Shown piece after piece: positions 1 through 7,720 of a stretch of DNA of 64,000 nucleotides. Both the position numbers and the translations under genes were made by a program. How positions within the stretch are numbered: the stretch's first letter is position 1; each line of letters begins with the position of its first letter. The stretch lies in contig NZ_JATAAF010000010.1 in assembly GCF_030341905.1 (NCBI RefSeq), positions 41,289 to 105,288 on the forward strand. Direction: 5' to 3'. The stretch comes from Porticoccus sp. W117 (GTDB lineage: Bacteria > Pseudomonadota > Gammaproteobacteria > Pseudomonadales > Porticoccaceae). The notes under the pieces were generated by a model that saw only the letters and a program-made list of their open reading frames with translations, made no database searches and was not told the origin of the DNA.

Positions 1-452
1 AACGCGCACACCCATGTGCGCGTTTCCCTACCAATTGCGCTGTGCTCGGCAAACCCAAAGGGGGGGAAATCACGCACGGAATTTACTACGGAGTACACCT
101 ATTCCCCTTCGATCTTGCCGAGTGACGGAGGGGTCGTAGGGATAAGCCGACAGGACGTCGGCTTAAGCGCAGCGGGTACAGGAAGTACCCTCTACGCGAC
201 CCGGCCATGGCACCGGAGGAGCGAGGGAACCCTGTAGGGGCAAGGGCGACTGGGGTGCCCTTTTCTTGATTACTTCTTTTGGGCAAGCAAAAGAAGTAAT
301 TCGCCCAGCAGGGCGAAACCTGCACTGAAAAATTACCTAAAGAAAAAACGACGAAGTTAAAGCCACTAGATTGCCGCGTCGCTTTGCTCCTCGCAATGAC
401 GAGGTTGCGGTGGGGTTGTCGCGGTCGACCCTCTGAACTGGGGAGTAGGGGG
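1..452. other. Non-coding, repeat-rich left end
   Basis: No open frame here looks like a real protein; the short frames translate repeats on both strands. A perfect 13-bp inverted repeat with a 6-nt loop lies at 269-300, in a context (GGGGTGCCC-TTTTCTT before, GCCCAGCAGGGCGAAA after) that resembles a dispersed gammaproteobacterial repeat. A second unit at about 370-404 (TTGCCGCGTCGCT...CTCCTCGCAATGACGAG) recurs nearly unchanged at about 46982-47020. Nothing else was recognised. Confidence 0.6.
269..300. repeat. Perfect 13-bp inverted repeat, dispersed-repeat type
   Basis: Arms at 269-281 and 288-300 are exact reverse complements around a 6-nt loop. The hairpin would form on either strand. 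There is no adjacent gene end to the left inside the window, so a terminator role cannot be judged. Confidence 0.7.
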
Positions 453-3002
453 TTACTCCCCCCTTCCCAGCGGCTTGATCAGCAGTATCAATCTCGGCAA
501 CAACGTCAACGACCCCATCAGTGCCACAATCATTGCGCCTGCAGTCAGCACGCCGAAGTATACCGACGGAATAAAGTTCGACAGCGCCAGAATCGAGAAG
601 CCGACAATAATGGTGATGGCGGTGTAGTACAGCGCCTGGCCGATGCTGCCGTGAGAGCGGTGCATGGCGGCGATGTAGTTGCGGTCGATGGCAAATTCCT
701 TGCGGTAGCGGGTGATGTAGTGAATGGCGTGGTCCACGCCAATGCCCACGGTAATCGCGGCGATGGTGATGTTCATCATATCCAGGGGAATGCCCGCCAG
801 CCCCATGCCGCCGAGTACCGCGGTGGCCGCCAGCAGGTTGGGGATGATGGCAATCACCGAAAACCGCAGGGAGCGGAACAGCACCAGGAACATGGCCATA
901 ATGCCCAGGAACACCGCGCCCAGAGTAACAATCTGCGAGTAGAACAGACTTTGCAGCATGTTGTTGTACAGCACCAGCAGTCCGGACAGTCGGAACTTGT
1001 CGGGGGCGATGCCCACTTCCTCAATAATGTAGTCGCTGATTTGTGTCAGTAGTTCGGAGCGCCGCAGGTCGCCTTCCGTTTCCTTGGTGCGCAGGGTGAT
1101 GCGCGCCTGGTTGAGCTCGTCGTCGATGTAAGGCTGGATGATGATGCCGTCTACTTCCGGCGACAGCTGCTGGCGCATAAAGGCCAGCTCGAAGTCGTCC
1201 AGGCGGTGGTTCATCAGCTTGTTGGCGGCTTCAAAGCCGTTCACGAGAGAACTGACCTTGCCCACCTCCGGTAGGGATTCCAGATGGTAGTGGAGCTTTT
1301 CGAGAGGTTCCAGGCCGGCGTTGGTGAACCAGTAGCTGTTGCTGGCGGTACTGCTGCCCTCGTCACCAAAGGGGTCGTCTTCTGCGAAAGGGTCTTCATC
1401 CCCAAAAGGGTCTTCGCCGCTATCGGCGAACTCTTCGTCATCGGAGAATGGGTCTTCTTCACCTTCTTCAAGGCCAATGTCCGGCTGCTCAGGCATATCG
1501 ATAATAATATCCAGCGGCGTGGTGCCGCCCAGGCGGGCGTCGATCACCGACAGCCCCTGGTAAATTTCGGTGTCTTCCTTGAAGTAGTCGATAAAGCGGT
1601 TGTCCACCTGTAGCTGGGTAACACCCCAGCCGCCGGCAATGGCCACCACCAGTGCGGTGGCCCAGATAACCCCCTGGCGTTTTTCCGCAAAGCGGGAGAA
1701 GTGCAGGGTAAAGGCGCCGGAGCGGTCATTGCCCAGCTTCTGTACTGCTTTGCTACCTAACATCATGCCAGCGGGGATCACCACAAATGCCAGTACCAAC
1801 GCCACCGAGATGCCGATAGTCATCATCCAGCCAAAGTCGATCACCGGGCGGATGTCGCTTACCACCAGCGAGGCAAAGGCGACAATGGTGGTGAGTACGG
1901 TGTACAGGCAGGGGCGCGCCATGGATATCACCGTTTGCCGCACCAGGTCGTACTGGCTGTCGTTCGGGCGGCTGTTGCGCAGCTCCCGGTAGCGCACAAT
2001 CAGGTGGATGGTGAGTGCCAGGGTAATGATCAGCAGCAGGGCGATAAAGTTGGAAGAGATCACTGTCAGGCGCCAGTCCACCCAGCTGAGGAAACCCAGC
2101 ATCATCAGTACCGACAGCAGGCAGGTTGTGAGCGGCAATACCACCCAGCGCAGTTGGCGGAAGATAATCGCCAGGGTGAGGATGATAAACAGCACAATGC
2201 TGACGCCGAACACTTTCAGGTCGCTGCGAATAAAGTCCACCATGTCGGCGGTGACCATGCTGGGGCCACCCAGAAACAGCTCGGCGTGTTGTTTGTAAGG
2301 CTCAATCAGGGCGCGGGCGTTTTCTACCCGGCGGCGGTCTTTTTCTGTGCGCAGGGTGTGGTAATCGCGAAATTCCTTGCTGACACGGGTCAGTTCGTCT
2401 GCCTCGGCGGGAATCAGGCCAATGCGCTCTTTTTTCAGTTTCAGTTCGTCCCGGGCGCGCACTAGCTCAACGTACTTGTCGTCGCTGCCAAGGGTGGCGA
2501 GAATGGCGGTGGTTTGGCCGTCGGGGCTGAGAATCAGGTCGCGGTAGATCGGGCTTTGCAAAAACTCTTTCTTGGCCAGCTCGCGATCTACCCCTTCAGT
2601 GCGCAGGGTACGGGGCGCATCGCTCAGTTGCGATACGGTGATATTGGGGCTGAACAACAGCGGCACATCGAGGATGGAGGTAACGCTTTGCACCCCGTCG
2701 AGGGATTGCAGTTCGTCGCGCAAGTCATCCAGCACCTTCAGGGATTGGTCGGAAAACAGGTCGCCGTTGTGAGGCTTGAAGGTCACCAGCAAAAAGTCAC
2801 CGCTGCCATAGCGCTTGTTCACCTCACGGAAGTAGTCCAGGTCGGTGTCGTGCTCCAGAGTAAGCGACTCGGCGGAGGCGTCCAGCTTGAAATTGGGCAA
2901 GCCAAGAGCCAGCCCGGCCGCGACCAGGAAGACCGCCAGCAGGGACAGGATAGGGTGACGCAGTACGATGGCCTCGTACCAGTTGAACAGCTGTTTGGAC
3001 AT
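453..3002 (-). CDS. MMPL/RND-superfamily transporter (COG1033-type predicted exporter)
   Basis: An 849-residue inner-membrane protein with two copies of the half-RND layout: one N-terminal TM helix (about residues 15-35), a periplasmic domain, then a TM cluster (about 260-420), followed by the same again (TM near 440, periplasmic domain about 460-690, final TM cluster about 690-840). The conserved GxGVDHAIHYxxRY element in the last cluster is typical of the MMPL/hopanoid-exporter branch. Relatives export lipids or other hydrophobic compounds; the substrate here is unknown. The second periplasmic domain holds a strongly acidic, DPF-repeating insert at about residues 510-548. The gene stands alone, with its start 192 bp from a divergent dehydrogenase. 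ATG start. Confidence 0.9.
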   Translation of the reverse strand: MSKQLFNWYEAIVLRHPILSLLAVFLVAAGLALGLPNFKLDASAESLTLEHDTDLDYFREVNKRYGSGDFLLVTFKPHNGDLFSDQSLKVLDDLRDELQSLDGVQSVTSILDVPLLFSPNITVSQLSDAPRTLRTEGVDRELAKKEFLQSPIYRDLILSPDGQTTAILATLGSDDKYVELVRARDELKLKKERIGLIPAEADELTRVSKEFRDYHTLRTEKDRRRVENARALIEPYKQHAELFLGGPSMVTADMVDFIRSDLKVFGVSIVLFIILTLAIIFRQLRWVVLPLTTCLLSVLMMLGFLSWVDWRLTVISSNFIALLLIITLALTIHLIVRYRELRNSRPNDSQYDLVRQTVISMARPCLYTVLTTIVAFASLVVSDIRPVIDFGWMMTIGISVALVLAFVVIPAGMMLGSKAVQKLGNDRSGAFTLHFSRFAEKRQGVIWATALVVAIAGGWGVTQLQVDNRFIDYFKEDTEIYQGLSVIDARLGGTTPLDIIIDMPEQPDIGLEEGEEDPFSDDEEFADSGEDPFGDEDPFAEDDPFGDEGSSTASNSYWFTNAGLEPLEKLHYHLESLPEVGKVSSLVNGFEAANKLMNHRLDDFELAFMRQQLSPEVDGIIIQPYIDDELNQARITLRTKETEGDLRRSELLTQISDYIIEEVGIAPDKFRLSGLLVLYNNMLQSLFYSQIVTLGAVFLGIMAMFLVLFRSLRFSVIAIIPNLLAATAVLGGMGLAGIPLDMMNITIAAITVGIGVDHAIHYITRYRKEFAIDRNYIAAMHRSHGSIGQALYYTAITIIVGFSILALSNFIPSVYFGVLTAGAMIVALMGSLTLLPRLILLIKPLGRGE

Positions 3003-3194
3003 TAAGATTCCTTGGGGTGTAAATCGCGCCTGCCTGAACCCCCTGTTTTAAACCAATGGCGGGCGCGGAAAAAAAGCGCGGTATTATGACCGAGAAATGA
3101 CAGGAACGTTATACTTTTTCGGGTTAACTAATGTTAACCAACTGGCAGTTTTTAACGATGATGGCAGTGTTCAGATGACAATTGCGGCGTGCAG

Positions 3195-4151
3195 ATGAGT
3201 GAGTACAGAGGGGTTTTGCTGGATACGGATACCTTTGGTATTGACGATCTGAGCCTGGATGCCATCTATGGATTGCCCGTCAGTTGGCAGAACTACCCGG
3301 CTACCAGCCCTGAACAAGTGTCTGGGCGCCTGCACAATGCCCACTTTGTGATCACCAACAAAGCCCCGATTGGCGTACAGCAGCTGGCAGTGGCGCCTCA
3401 TTTGAAGATGATTGCCGTGGCCGCCACCGGCACCAATGTGATTGATCTGGATGCCGCCCGCGATGCCGGAGTAGCGGTAAGCAATTGTGTTGCCTATGGC
3501 AGCAATAGCGTGGTGCAGCACACCATGGCACTGCTGTTGGCGCTCAGCACACGGGTGGTGGATTACCATCGCGATGTAATGGCTGGTGCCTGGCAGCGCA
3601 GCCCCATGTTTTGCCGCCTGGATTATCCGGTGGAGGAACTGGCAGGCAAAACTCTGGGTATTGTCGGTTTTGGTGAATTGGGTCGCGGCGTGGCGCGCAT
3701 CGCAGAAGCCTTTGGTATGACGGTCAAAGTGGCCTCTTTGCCAGGGCGCGAGCAACCTGGACGCACGCCACTGGCGGAATTGCTACCGCAGCTGGATGTG
3801 CTCAGCCTGCACTGCCCATTGACGGAGCAGACCCGCAATCTGATTGGCGCCAATGAGTTGGCCGCCATGAAATCCAGCGCTCTATTATTGAACGTAGCGC
3901 GAGGTGGCATTGTCCATGAACAGGCACTTGTGGACGCGCTGCGCAATGGCGATATTGCCGGGGCTGGTGTGGATGTGCTCACTCAGGAACCACCTGTGGA
4001 CGGCAATCCGCTGCTGGCCGGTGATATACCCAACCTGATTGTGACCCCGCACAGTGCCTGGATCAGCCGCCGTGCTCGCCAGACGTTACTCGATCAGGTG
4101 GCGGAGAATATTCAGAGCTTTTTGGATGGGGAGCCAAAGCGGTTGGTGTGA
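3195..4151 (+). CDS. D-2-hydroxyacid dehydrogenase, glycerate/hydroxypyruvate reductase type
   Basis: This NAD(P)-dependent oxidoreductase should interconvert a 2-keto acid and its D-2-hydroxy acid. It has the split substrate domain flanking a Rossmann domain, a GxGxxG motif near residues 155-162 (GFGELG), and the catalytic Arg236 (NVARGG), Glu265 (TQEPP) and His286 (PHSAW). The 318-residue length is normal. I place the start at the ATG at 3195; an in-frame GTG six bases upstream is possible, and neither has a strong Shine-Dalgarno sequence. Closest by look to HprA glycerate dehydrogenase, but the substrate cannot be fixed from sequence. Divergent from the MMPL gene. Confidence 0.9.
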   Translation: MSEYRGVLLDTDTFGIDDLSLDAIYGLPVSWQNYPATSPEQVSGRLHNAHFVITNKAPIGVQQLAVAPHLKMIAVAATGTNVIDLDAARDAGVAVSNCVAYGSNSVVQHTMALLLALSTRVVDYHRDVMAGAWQRSPMFCRLDYPVEELAGKTLGIVGFGELGRGVARIAEAFGMTVKVASLPGREQPGRTPLAELLPQLDVLSLHCPLTEQTRNLIGANELAAMKSSALLLNVARGGIVHEQALVDALRNGDIAGAGVDVLTQEPPVDGNPLLAGDIPNLIVTPHSAWISRRARQTLLDQVAENIQSFLDGEPKRLV

Positions 4152-4189
4152 ACGCGATGCTGTCGTCGGAGAATTGCACTGAACTTAAC

Positions 4190-4272
4190 GCCGTCATCCC
4201 CGCGAAGGCGGGGATCCATTAAAGGTCTAAGTATCGACGCACATGGATTCCCGCTTTCGCGAGAATGACGAG
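4190..4272. repeat. Palindromic dispersed repeat (GTCATCCCCGCGAAGG type)
   Basis: Left arm GTCATCCCCGCGAAGGCGGG-ATCCAT and right arm ATGGAT-TCCCGCTTTCGCGAGAATGAC are imperfect reverse complements around a loop of about 27 nt. The arms resemble the GTCAT...ATGAC repeats at 22879-22950 and 46919-47020. It lies between two same-strand genes and could fold in the transcript. Confidence 0.75.
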
Positions 4273-4331
4273 ATTTTTTCTATGTGCATCACTACGGTAT
4301 TTGATGGAAGCTTGATTTAACGAGAATTACT

Positions 4332-5561
4332 ATGGCCATTCCCGAACTGATTGCTTTCTTATCCATCCTGCTACTGGCCAGCTTGCTGATCCCGCCATTG
4401 GCAAAGCTGATTCGGTTTCCCGCCGCCTCTCTGTTGGTGGTTATTGGCTATCTGGCTGCGGAGCTGTTTATCCATTTTGGAGGTGACACCGGCATTCGTG
4501 CCAACAGCTTCCAGCCACTGATTTTTTACGTATTTCTGCCCATCCTGATTTTCGATTCCGCCTATCACCTCAACGCCAAACACTTGCTGCGCAACTTGCC
4601 AGCGGTGTTGTGGATGGCGATTCTGGGCATGGGACTGTTGGCATTGCTAACCGCTGTTGGTGTGTATTTCGGCATCAATCACCCCACTGGCTTTCCCTGG
4701 ACAACCGCACTGGTGTGCGGCGCTCTGCTGGCAGCCACCGACCCGGTAGCGGTGGTGGCGCAAATCAAAAGCAGCAATGCGCCCCAACAGTTGGAGATTC
4801 TGCTGGAAGGGGAGAGTCTGTTTAACGACGCCACAGCCGTGGTGTTGTTCTCCCTGTTTATTGCCTTGGCCGTGGGAGATAGCGGCTCGGTGACGCCATC
4901 GGCGGCTTTACTGGATTTCGCCCGCTTGTTCTTTGGTGGTATCGCCTTTGGCGCCATGACCGGCTACCTGGCCAGCCTGCTCAGCCGCATTCTGAAAGAC
5001 AGCTACAGCGCGCCATTGCTCACCCTGTTGCTGGCCTACGGCACCTTCTATCTGGGAGAGCACTGGCTGCATGTGTCGGGAATTATGGCGGTGCTGGCGG
5101 CGGGTCTGGTATTGGGGCGCAGCCACCAGTCACTCTACAGCCAGGAGCAAGCGCAGCCACTGAAACAGCTGTGGGGCTTGCTGGGGCAATTGGGCAACAA
5201 CCTGGTGTTTCTATTGATGGGGGTCACCGTTAGCCTGGCTATGTTTACCCAGCGTTGGTTGGCGATTTTGATTGCCATTGGCGTGGTGATTGTGGCCCGT
5301 GTTATCAGCACCTGGCTGAGCCTGAAGGCTGCTAAGCTCACCCCCGGCGGCGAGCCGATACCCAGTGCTTACCAACCAGTGATTATGTGGGGTGGCTTGC
5401 GAGGCGTGGTGGCCATTGCTCTGGCGCTGTCGTTGCCAACGGATATGGCGGGCTGGTGGACAGTGCAGGCCATTGCCTTTGGTGTGGTGGTGTTTTCCCT
5501 GTTTGTGCAGGCGCCCAGTAACCAGTTGTTGCTGAAGCGATTGATAGAGAAAGATAAATAA
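4332..5561 (+). CDS. Na+(K+)/H+ antiporter, CPA1/NhaP family
   Basis: A 409-residue inner-membrane secondary antiporter that exchanges cytoplasmic Na+ or K+ for protons, so it contributes to pH and salt homeostasis. About twelve hydrophobic helices span the protein. The family signatures are present: ATDPVAVVA near residue 137 and EGESLFNDATAVVLF with the ion-binding Asn165-Asp166 pair. A conserved basic helix (MWGGLRGVVAIALAL) lies near residue 358. There is no C-terminal regulatory domain such as TrkA. ATG start; single gene preceded by a palindromic repeat and followed 12 bp later by a small ParD-like frame. Confidence 0.92.
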   Translation: MAIPELIAFLSILLLASLLIPPLAKLIRFPAASLLVVIGYLAAELFIHFGGDTGIRANSFQPLIFYVFLPILIFDSAYHLNAKHLLRNLPAVLWMAILGMGLLALLTAVGVYFGINHPTGFPWTTALVCGALLAATDPVAVVAQIKSSNAPQQLEILLEGESLFNDATAVVLFSLFIALAVGDSGSVTPSAALLDFARLFFGGIAFGAMTGYLASLLSRILKDSYSAPLLTLLLAYGTFYLGEHWLHVSGIMAVLAAGLVLGRSHQSLYSQEQAQPLKQLWGLLGQLGNNLVFLLMGVTVSLAMFTQRWLAILIAIGVVIVARVISTWLSLKAAKLTPGGEPIPSAYQPVIMWGGLRGVVAIALALSLPTDMAGWWTVQAIAFGVVVFSLFVQAPSNQLLLKRLIEKDK

Positions 5562-5573
5562 TTCAGGTGACTT

Positions 5574-5753
5574 ATGATTCTTGCCAAAAAATTCCTAATC
5601 AGAAAAAGTCGACGGCGGGTAGAAGAAATTAACGTCTTGCAGAAATTGATAACCGAAGGCTTGGAAAGCGGTGATGCTGGTAAATTAGATATGCAGACCG
5701 TTAAGCGGAAGGCCCGTGCTAAGGTAAAAGCGAATTTTAAGTATGAGAGTTGA
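5574..5753 (+). CDS. Small ParD-like protein, probably an N-terminally truncated antitoxin
   Basis: A 59-codon frame, too short for many gene finders. Residues about 17-53 (VEEINVLQKLITEGLESGDAG, then LDM and KRKARAK) match the C-terminal half of ParD/CopG-type antitoxins, the part that wraps the ParE toxin. The N-terminal ribbon-helix-helix DNA-binding half is replaced by an unrelated basic stretch. No ParE-like toxin follows: the next gene, 10 bp downstream, encodes a membrane protein. I read it as a decayed or domesticated antitoxin fragment. The match is from memory of the family, and expression is unproven. Confidence 0.5.
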   Translation: MILAKKFLIRKSRRRVEEINVLQKLITEGLESGDAGKLDMQTVKRKARAKVKANFKYES

Positions 5754-5763
5754 GTAATAGATC

Positions 5764-6282
5764 ATGAGCGAATTTGACGCTGACCTGTACTCTGATGATG
5801 ACAGTGTATTGGTTAATGCGCGTAGACGATATATACATCGAAGATGGAACCTTCTTCATAAAGCCATGGTTGGCTCGGAAGAAGATGTCGTTAAGTACTT
5901 GTTTCTTGTAAATGCTGGTGGTGCTGTTGCGGTTCTTGGCTTTATCGGTACAGGGCAACTACATCAAGCCGTGGCTTGGGCTGGTGCAGCGCTGCTCTTT
6001 TTTGTGATTGGCCTACTCTGTGTTGGTGCATTAAAAACCGTGGTATTTCACCAATACAAGCGAATTTTGGAAGGTTTTGATTCTGATCAAGTGTCTTACT
6101 TACAGGGGCAAATGACTTGGGATCAACTAAACGAGAATGATCACTCTCGAAGTGGAATTAGTATGGCAGCAATCATTTGTGGCTATTGTGCACTACTTGC
6201 TTTTTTTGCTGGCACCGTATGTGGTGGCTGGGCTCTATATGATAAGTATTTTTATTTTAAGAGCTTTAATTTTTTCCTATAG
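5764..6282 (+). CDS. Hypothetical membrane protein
   Basis: A 172-residue protein I do not recognise. The N-terminal 50 residues are soluble and charged (acidic start, then an Arg/His-rich ARRRYIHRRW segment). Two hydrophobic helices at about residues 50-66 and 69-92 are followed by a soluble part (about 93-130) and a third helix near 133-155. Base composition is visibly more AT-rich than the flanking housekeeping genes, which suggests acquired DNA. It follows the ParD-like remnant by 10 bp and ends at a hairpin before the convergent CpxP-like gene. Confidence 0.7.
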   Translation: MSEFDADLYSDDDSVLVNARRRYIHRRWNLLHKAMVGSEEDVVKYLFLVNAGGAVAVLGFIGTGQLHQAVAWAGAALLFFVIGLLCVGALKTVVFHQYKRILEGFDSDQVSYLQGQMTWDQLNENDHSRSGISMAAIICGYCALLAFFAGTVCGGWALYDKYFYFKSFNFFL

Positions 6283-6284
6283 GA

Positions 6285-6317
6285 AAGGGGCTGGGTTGAA
6301 TTTTCAACCCGCCCCTA
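6285..6317. terminator. Hairpin between convergent genes
   Basis: AGGGGC-T-GGGTTGAA pairs with TTCAACCCGCCCCT with a single bulged T and a very short loop. It sits between convergent gene ends at 6282 and 6344, where a bidirectional terminator is expected. No strong T-tract follows on either strand, so intrinsic termination is uncertain. Confidence 0.5.
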
Positions 6318-6343
6318 ACCACATGTCAAAAAAATCCAGCTAG

Positions 6344-6835
6344 TCAGGCGCCTTCTTTTTCAGCCCGACGCTCTTCCCTGCGCTGCTGCATCTTTTGCCG
6401 GCGCTTTTGCTTGCGTTCCATGCGCTTTTCACGATGTTCTTCCAATTTTTGCTTTTGCTCATCGGTAAGCAGGTCGTGAATGCGGCCTTTCATTTCCGCC
6501 CGTTTGGATACCAGCTGCGCGTAGTTGTCGCCCTGTTGTTGGGCAAGTGCGTCAATCTCACTTTGGTCGGCGCCGTTGCGTACCGCTTCGCCCAGAGCCT
6601 GGCGTATTTCGCGGCGCTCTTCGTAAAGCTCCTTCAAGTGCGGGCGCATCTCGGCGCGAATGGCTTTGGCCTGCTCCATCTGGGCTTCATCCAGATTGAG
6701 GTGGTGAGCCATACGTTTGAGCATCTGCTCCGGGTTTTTCTGGCCCCATCGTTTCTCGGGGCCAGCCATAGCGGTTGAAATCGTAAATGCGCCGATCAAT
6801 GCCAGAGCAATACCGGTGGCCTGTAATTTCTTCAT
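6344..6835 (-). CDS. Spy/CpxP-family periplasmic chaperone or stress-sensor regulator
   Basis: A 163-residue exported protein with a clear signal peptide (residues 1-24, ending STAMA-G). The mature part is almost wholly helical and carries two LTxxQ-like motifs, LNLDEAQ near residue 47 and LLTDEQK near 126, as in Spy and CpxP. The C-terminal 35 residues are extremely Arg/Lys/Glu-rich. CpxP binds the CpxA sensor domain and dampens signalling, while Spy is an ATP-independent chaperone. Placement divergent from the cpxRA pair, with the GTAAA boxes between them, favours the CpxP role. Confidence 0.85.
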   Translation of the reverse strand: MKKLQATGIALALIGAFTISTAMAGPEKRWGQKNPEQMLKRMAHHLNLDEAQMEQAKAIRAEMRPHLKELYEERREIRQALGEAVRNGADQSEIDALAQQQGDNYAQLVSKRAEMKGRIHDLLTDEQKQKLEEHREKRMERKQKRRQKMQQRREERRAEKEGA

Positions 6836-6904
6836 GGTGGTTCTCCTTGCTTATTGAGAGTTGAGCCGTATTGGTTAGGTGTGGCCAGTGTAGGCGCAAG
6901 GCTT

Positions 6905-6952
6905 GTAAGGGTGGGTGGCGGCTCTGTAAAAGGGGTGTAAATGTTTTGTAAA
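6905..6952. promoter_or_regulatory. Tandem CpxR-like boxes between cpxP-like and cpxRA genes
   Basis: Three GTAAA pentamers start at 6926, 6937 and 6948, exactly 11 bp apart, and a GTAAG lies 21 bp before the first (6905). The known CpxR recognition pattern is two GTAAA half-sites separated by about five bases. Helical phasing on one face of DNA and location in the divergent intergenic region suggest autoregulation of both transcripts. Not tested. Confidence 0.6.
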
Positions 6953-7024
6953 GGAAAATGGTACTCTGGCTTGCTGTGGCATTATCGCCCTGAGAAGTTG
7001 AGAAGTTGAGAAGGCCCCCTAATT

Positions 7025-7720
7025 ATGAGCCAGCACATACTGATTATTGACGACGATACCGAACTTTGCGAGATGGTGTCTGACTACCTGACGTTGGAGG
7101 GTTTTGTCACCACCAGTGTGCACGACGGTGAACAGGGCGCGGAGTTAGGTGGCAGCGATAACTTTGATGCCATTGTGCTGGATGTGATGTTGCCCAAACT
7201 CAACGGTTTTGATGTGTTGCGGCGCATTCGCACCAGCTCGCGGTTACCGGTGCTGATGCTCACCGCCCGCGGTGAGGAAGTGGATCGCATTGTCGGCCTG
7301 GAAATGGGCGCAGACGACTACCTGCCCAAGCCGTTTAACCCCCGCGAATTGACTGCCCGCTTGCGGGCTATTTTGCGCCGCAGTGGTGACCCTGAAAACC
7401 ACCAGAAGGAACAGGAGTTTTCCGGCCTGTCGATGCTGCCCAGCGCCCGTCGCACCACCCTTAATGGCTCGGTGCTTGAACTCACCAGCTCCGAATACAA
7501 TATCCTCTATACTTTGATGTGTCGCCCCGGAGAGGTGGTCAGCAAAGAGTTGATTTCCAGCGATGCCCTGGGAAAACCCCTGGCCCGCTACGACCGCAGT
7601 ATCGACATGCACATCAGCCATCTGCGTCGCAAACTCGCCGATGGCAACCCCTCCAGCCCGGTGATTGAAACCGTGCGCGGCATTGGCTACCAGTTGATAA
7701 GCAGCGATGAAGTGAACTGA
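7025..7720 (+). CDS. cpxR: Response regulator, OmpR family, CpxR-like
   Basis: A 231-residue two-domain regulator. The receiver domain (1-118) has the acidic pocket Asp9-Asp11, phospho-acceptor Asp53 (VLDVMLPK), Thr80 (MLTARG) and Lys102 (YLPKPF). The C-terminal winged helix (about 133-226) ends in the usual RRKL...VRGIGYQL. The run LTARGEEVDRIVGLEMGADDYLPKPFN and the DALGKPL...DRSIDMHISHLRRKL segment closely resemble E. coli CpxR. It should bind DNA and adjust envelope-stress genes after phosphorylation by the kinase that overlaps its stop codon by one base. ATG start. Confidence 0.9.
   Translation: MSQHILIIDDDTELCEMVSDYLTLEGFVTTSVHDGEQGAELGGSDNFDAIVLDVMLPKLNGFDVLRRIRTSSRLPVLMLTARGEEVDRIVGLEMGADDYLPKPFNPRELTARLRAILRRSGDPENHQKEQEFSGLSMLPSARRTTLNGSVLELTSSEYNILYTLMCRPGEVVSKELISSDALGKPLARYDRSIDMHISHLRRKLADGNPSSPVIETVRGIGYQLISSDEVN

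Noticed and set aside
16..325. Short frames at the left end on both strands
   Set aside because: They translate a dispersed repeat and have no domain or ribosome-binding site.
384..1052. Long plus-strand frame opposite the MMPL gene
   Set aside because: The product is Gln/His/Arg-rich with no domain; the minus strand encodes a clear transporter. It is a codon-bias shadow.
5764..6282. ParE toxin partner for the ParD-like fragment
   Set aside because: The protein has three TM helices and lacks ParE features.
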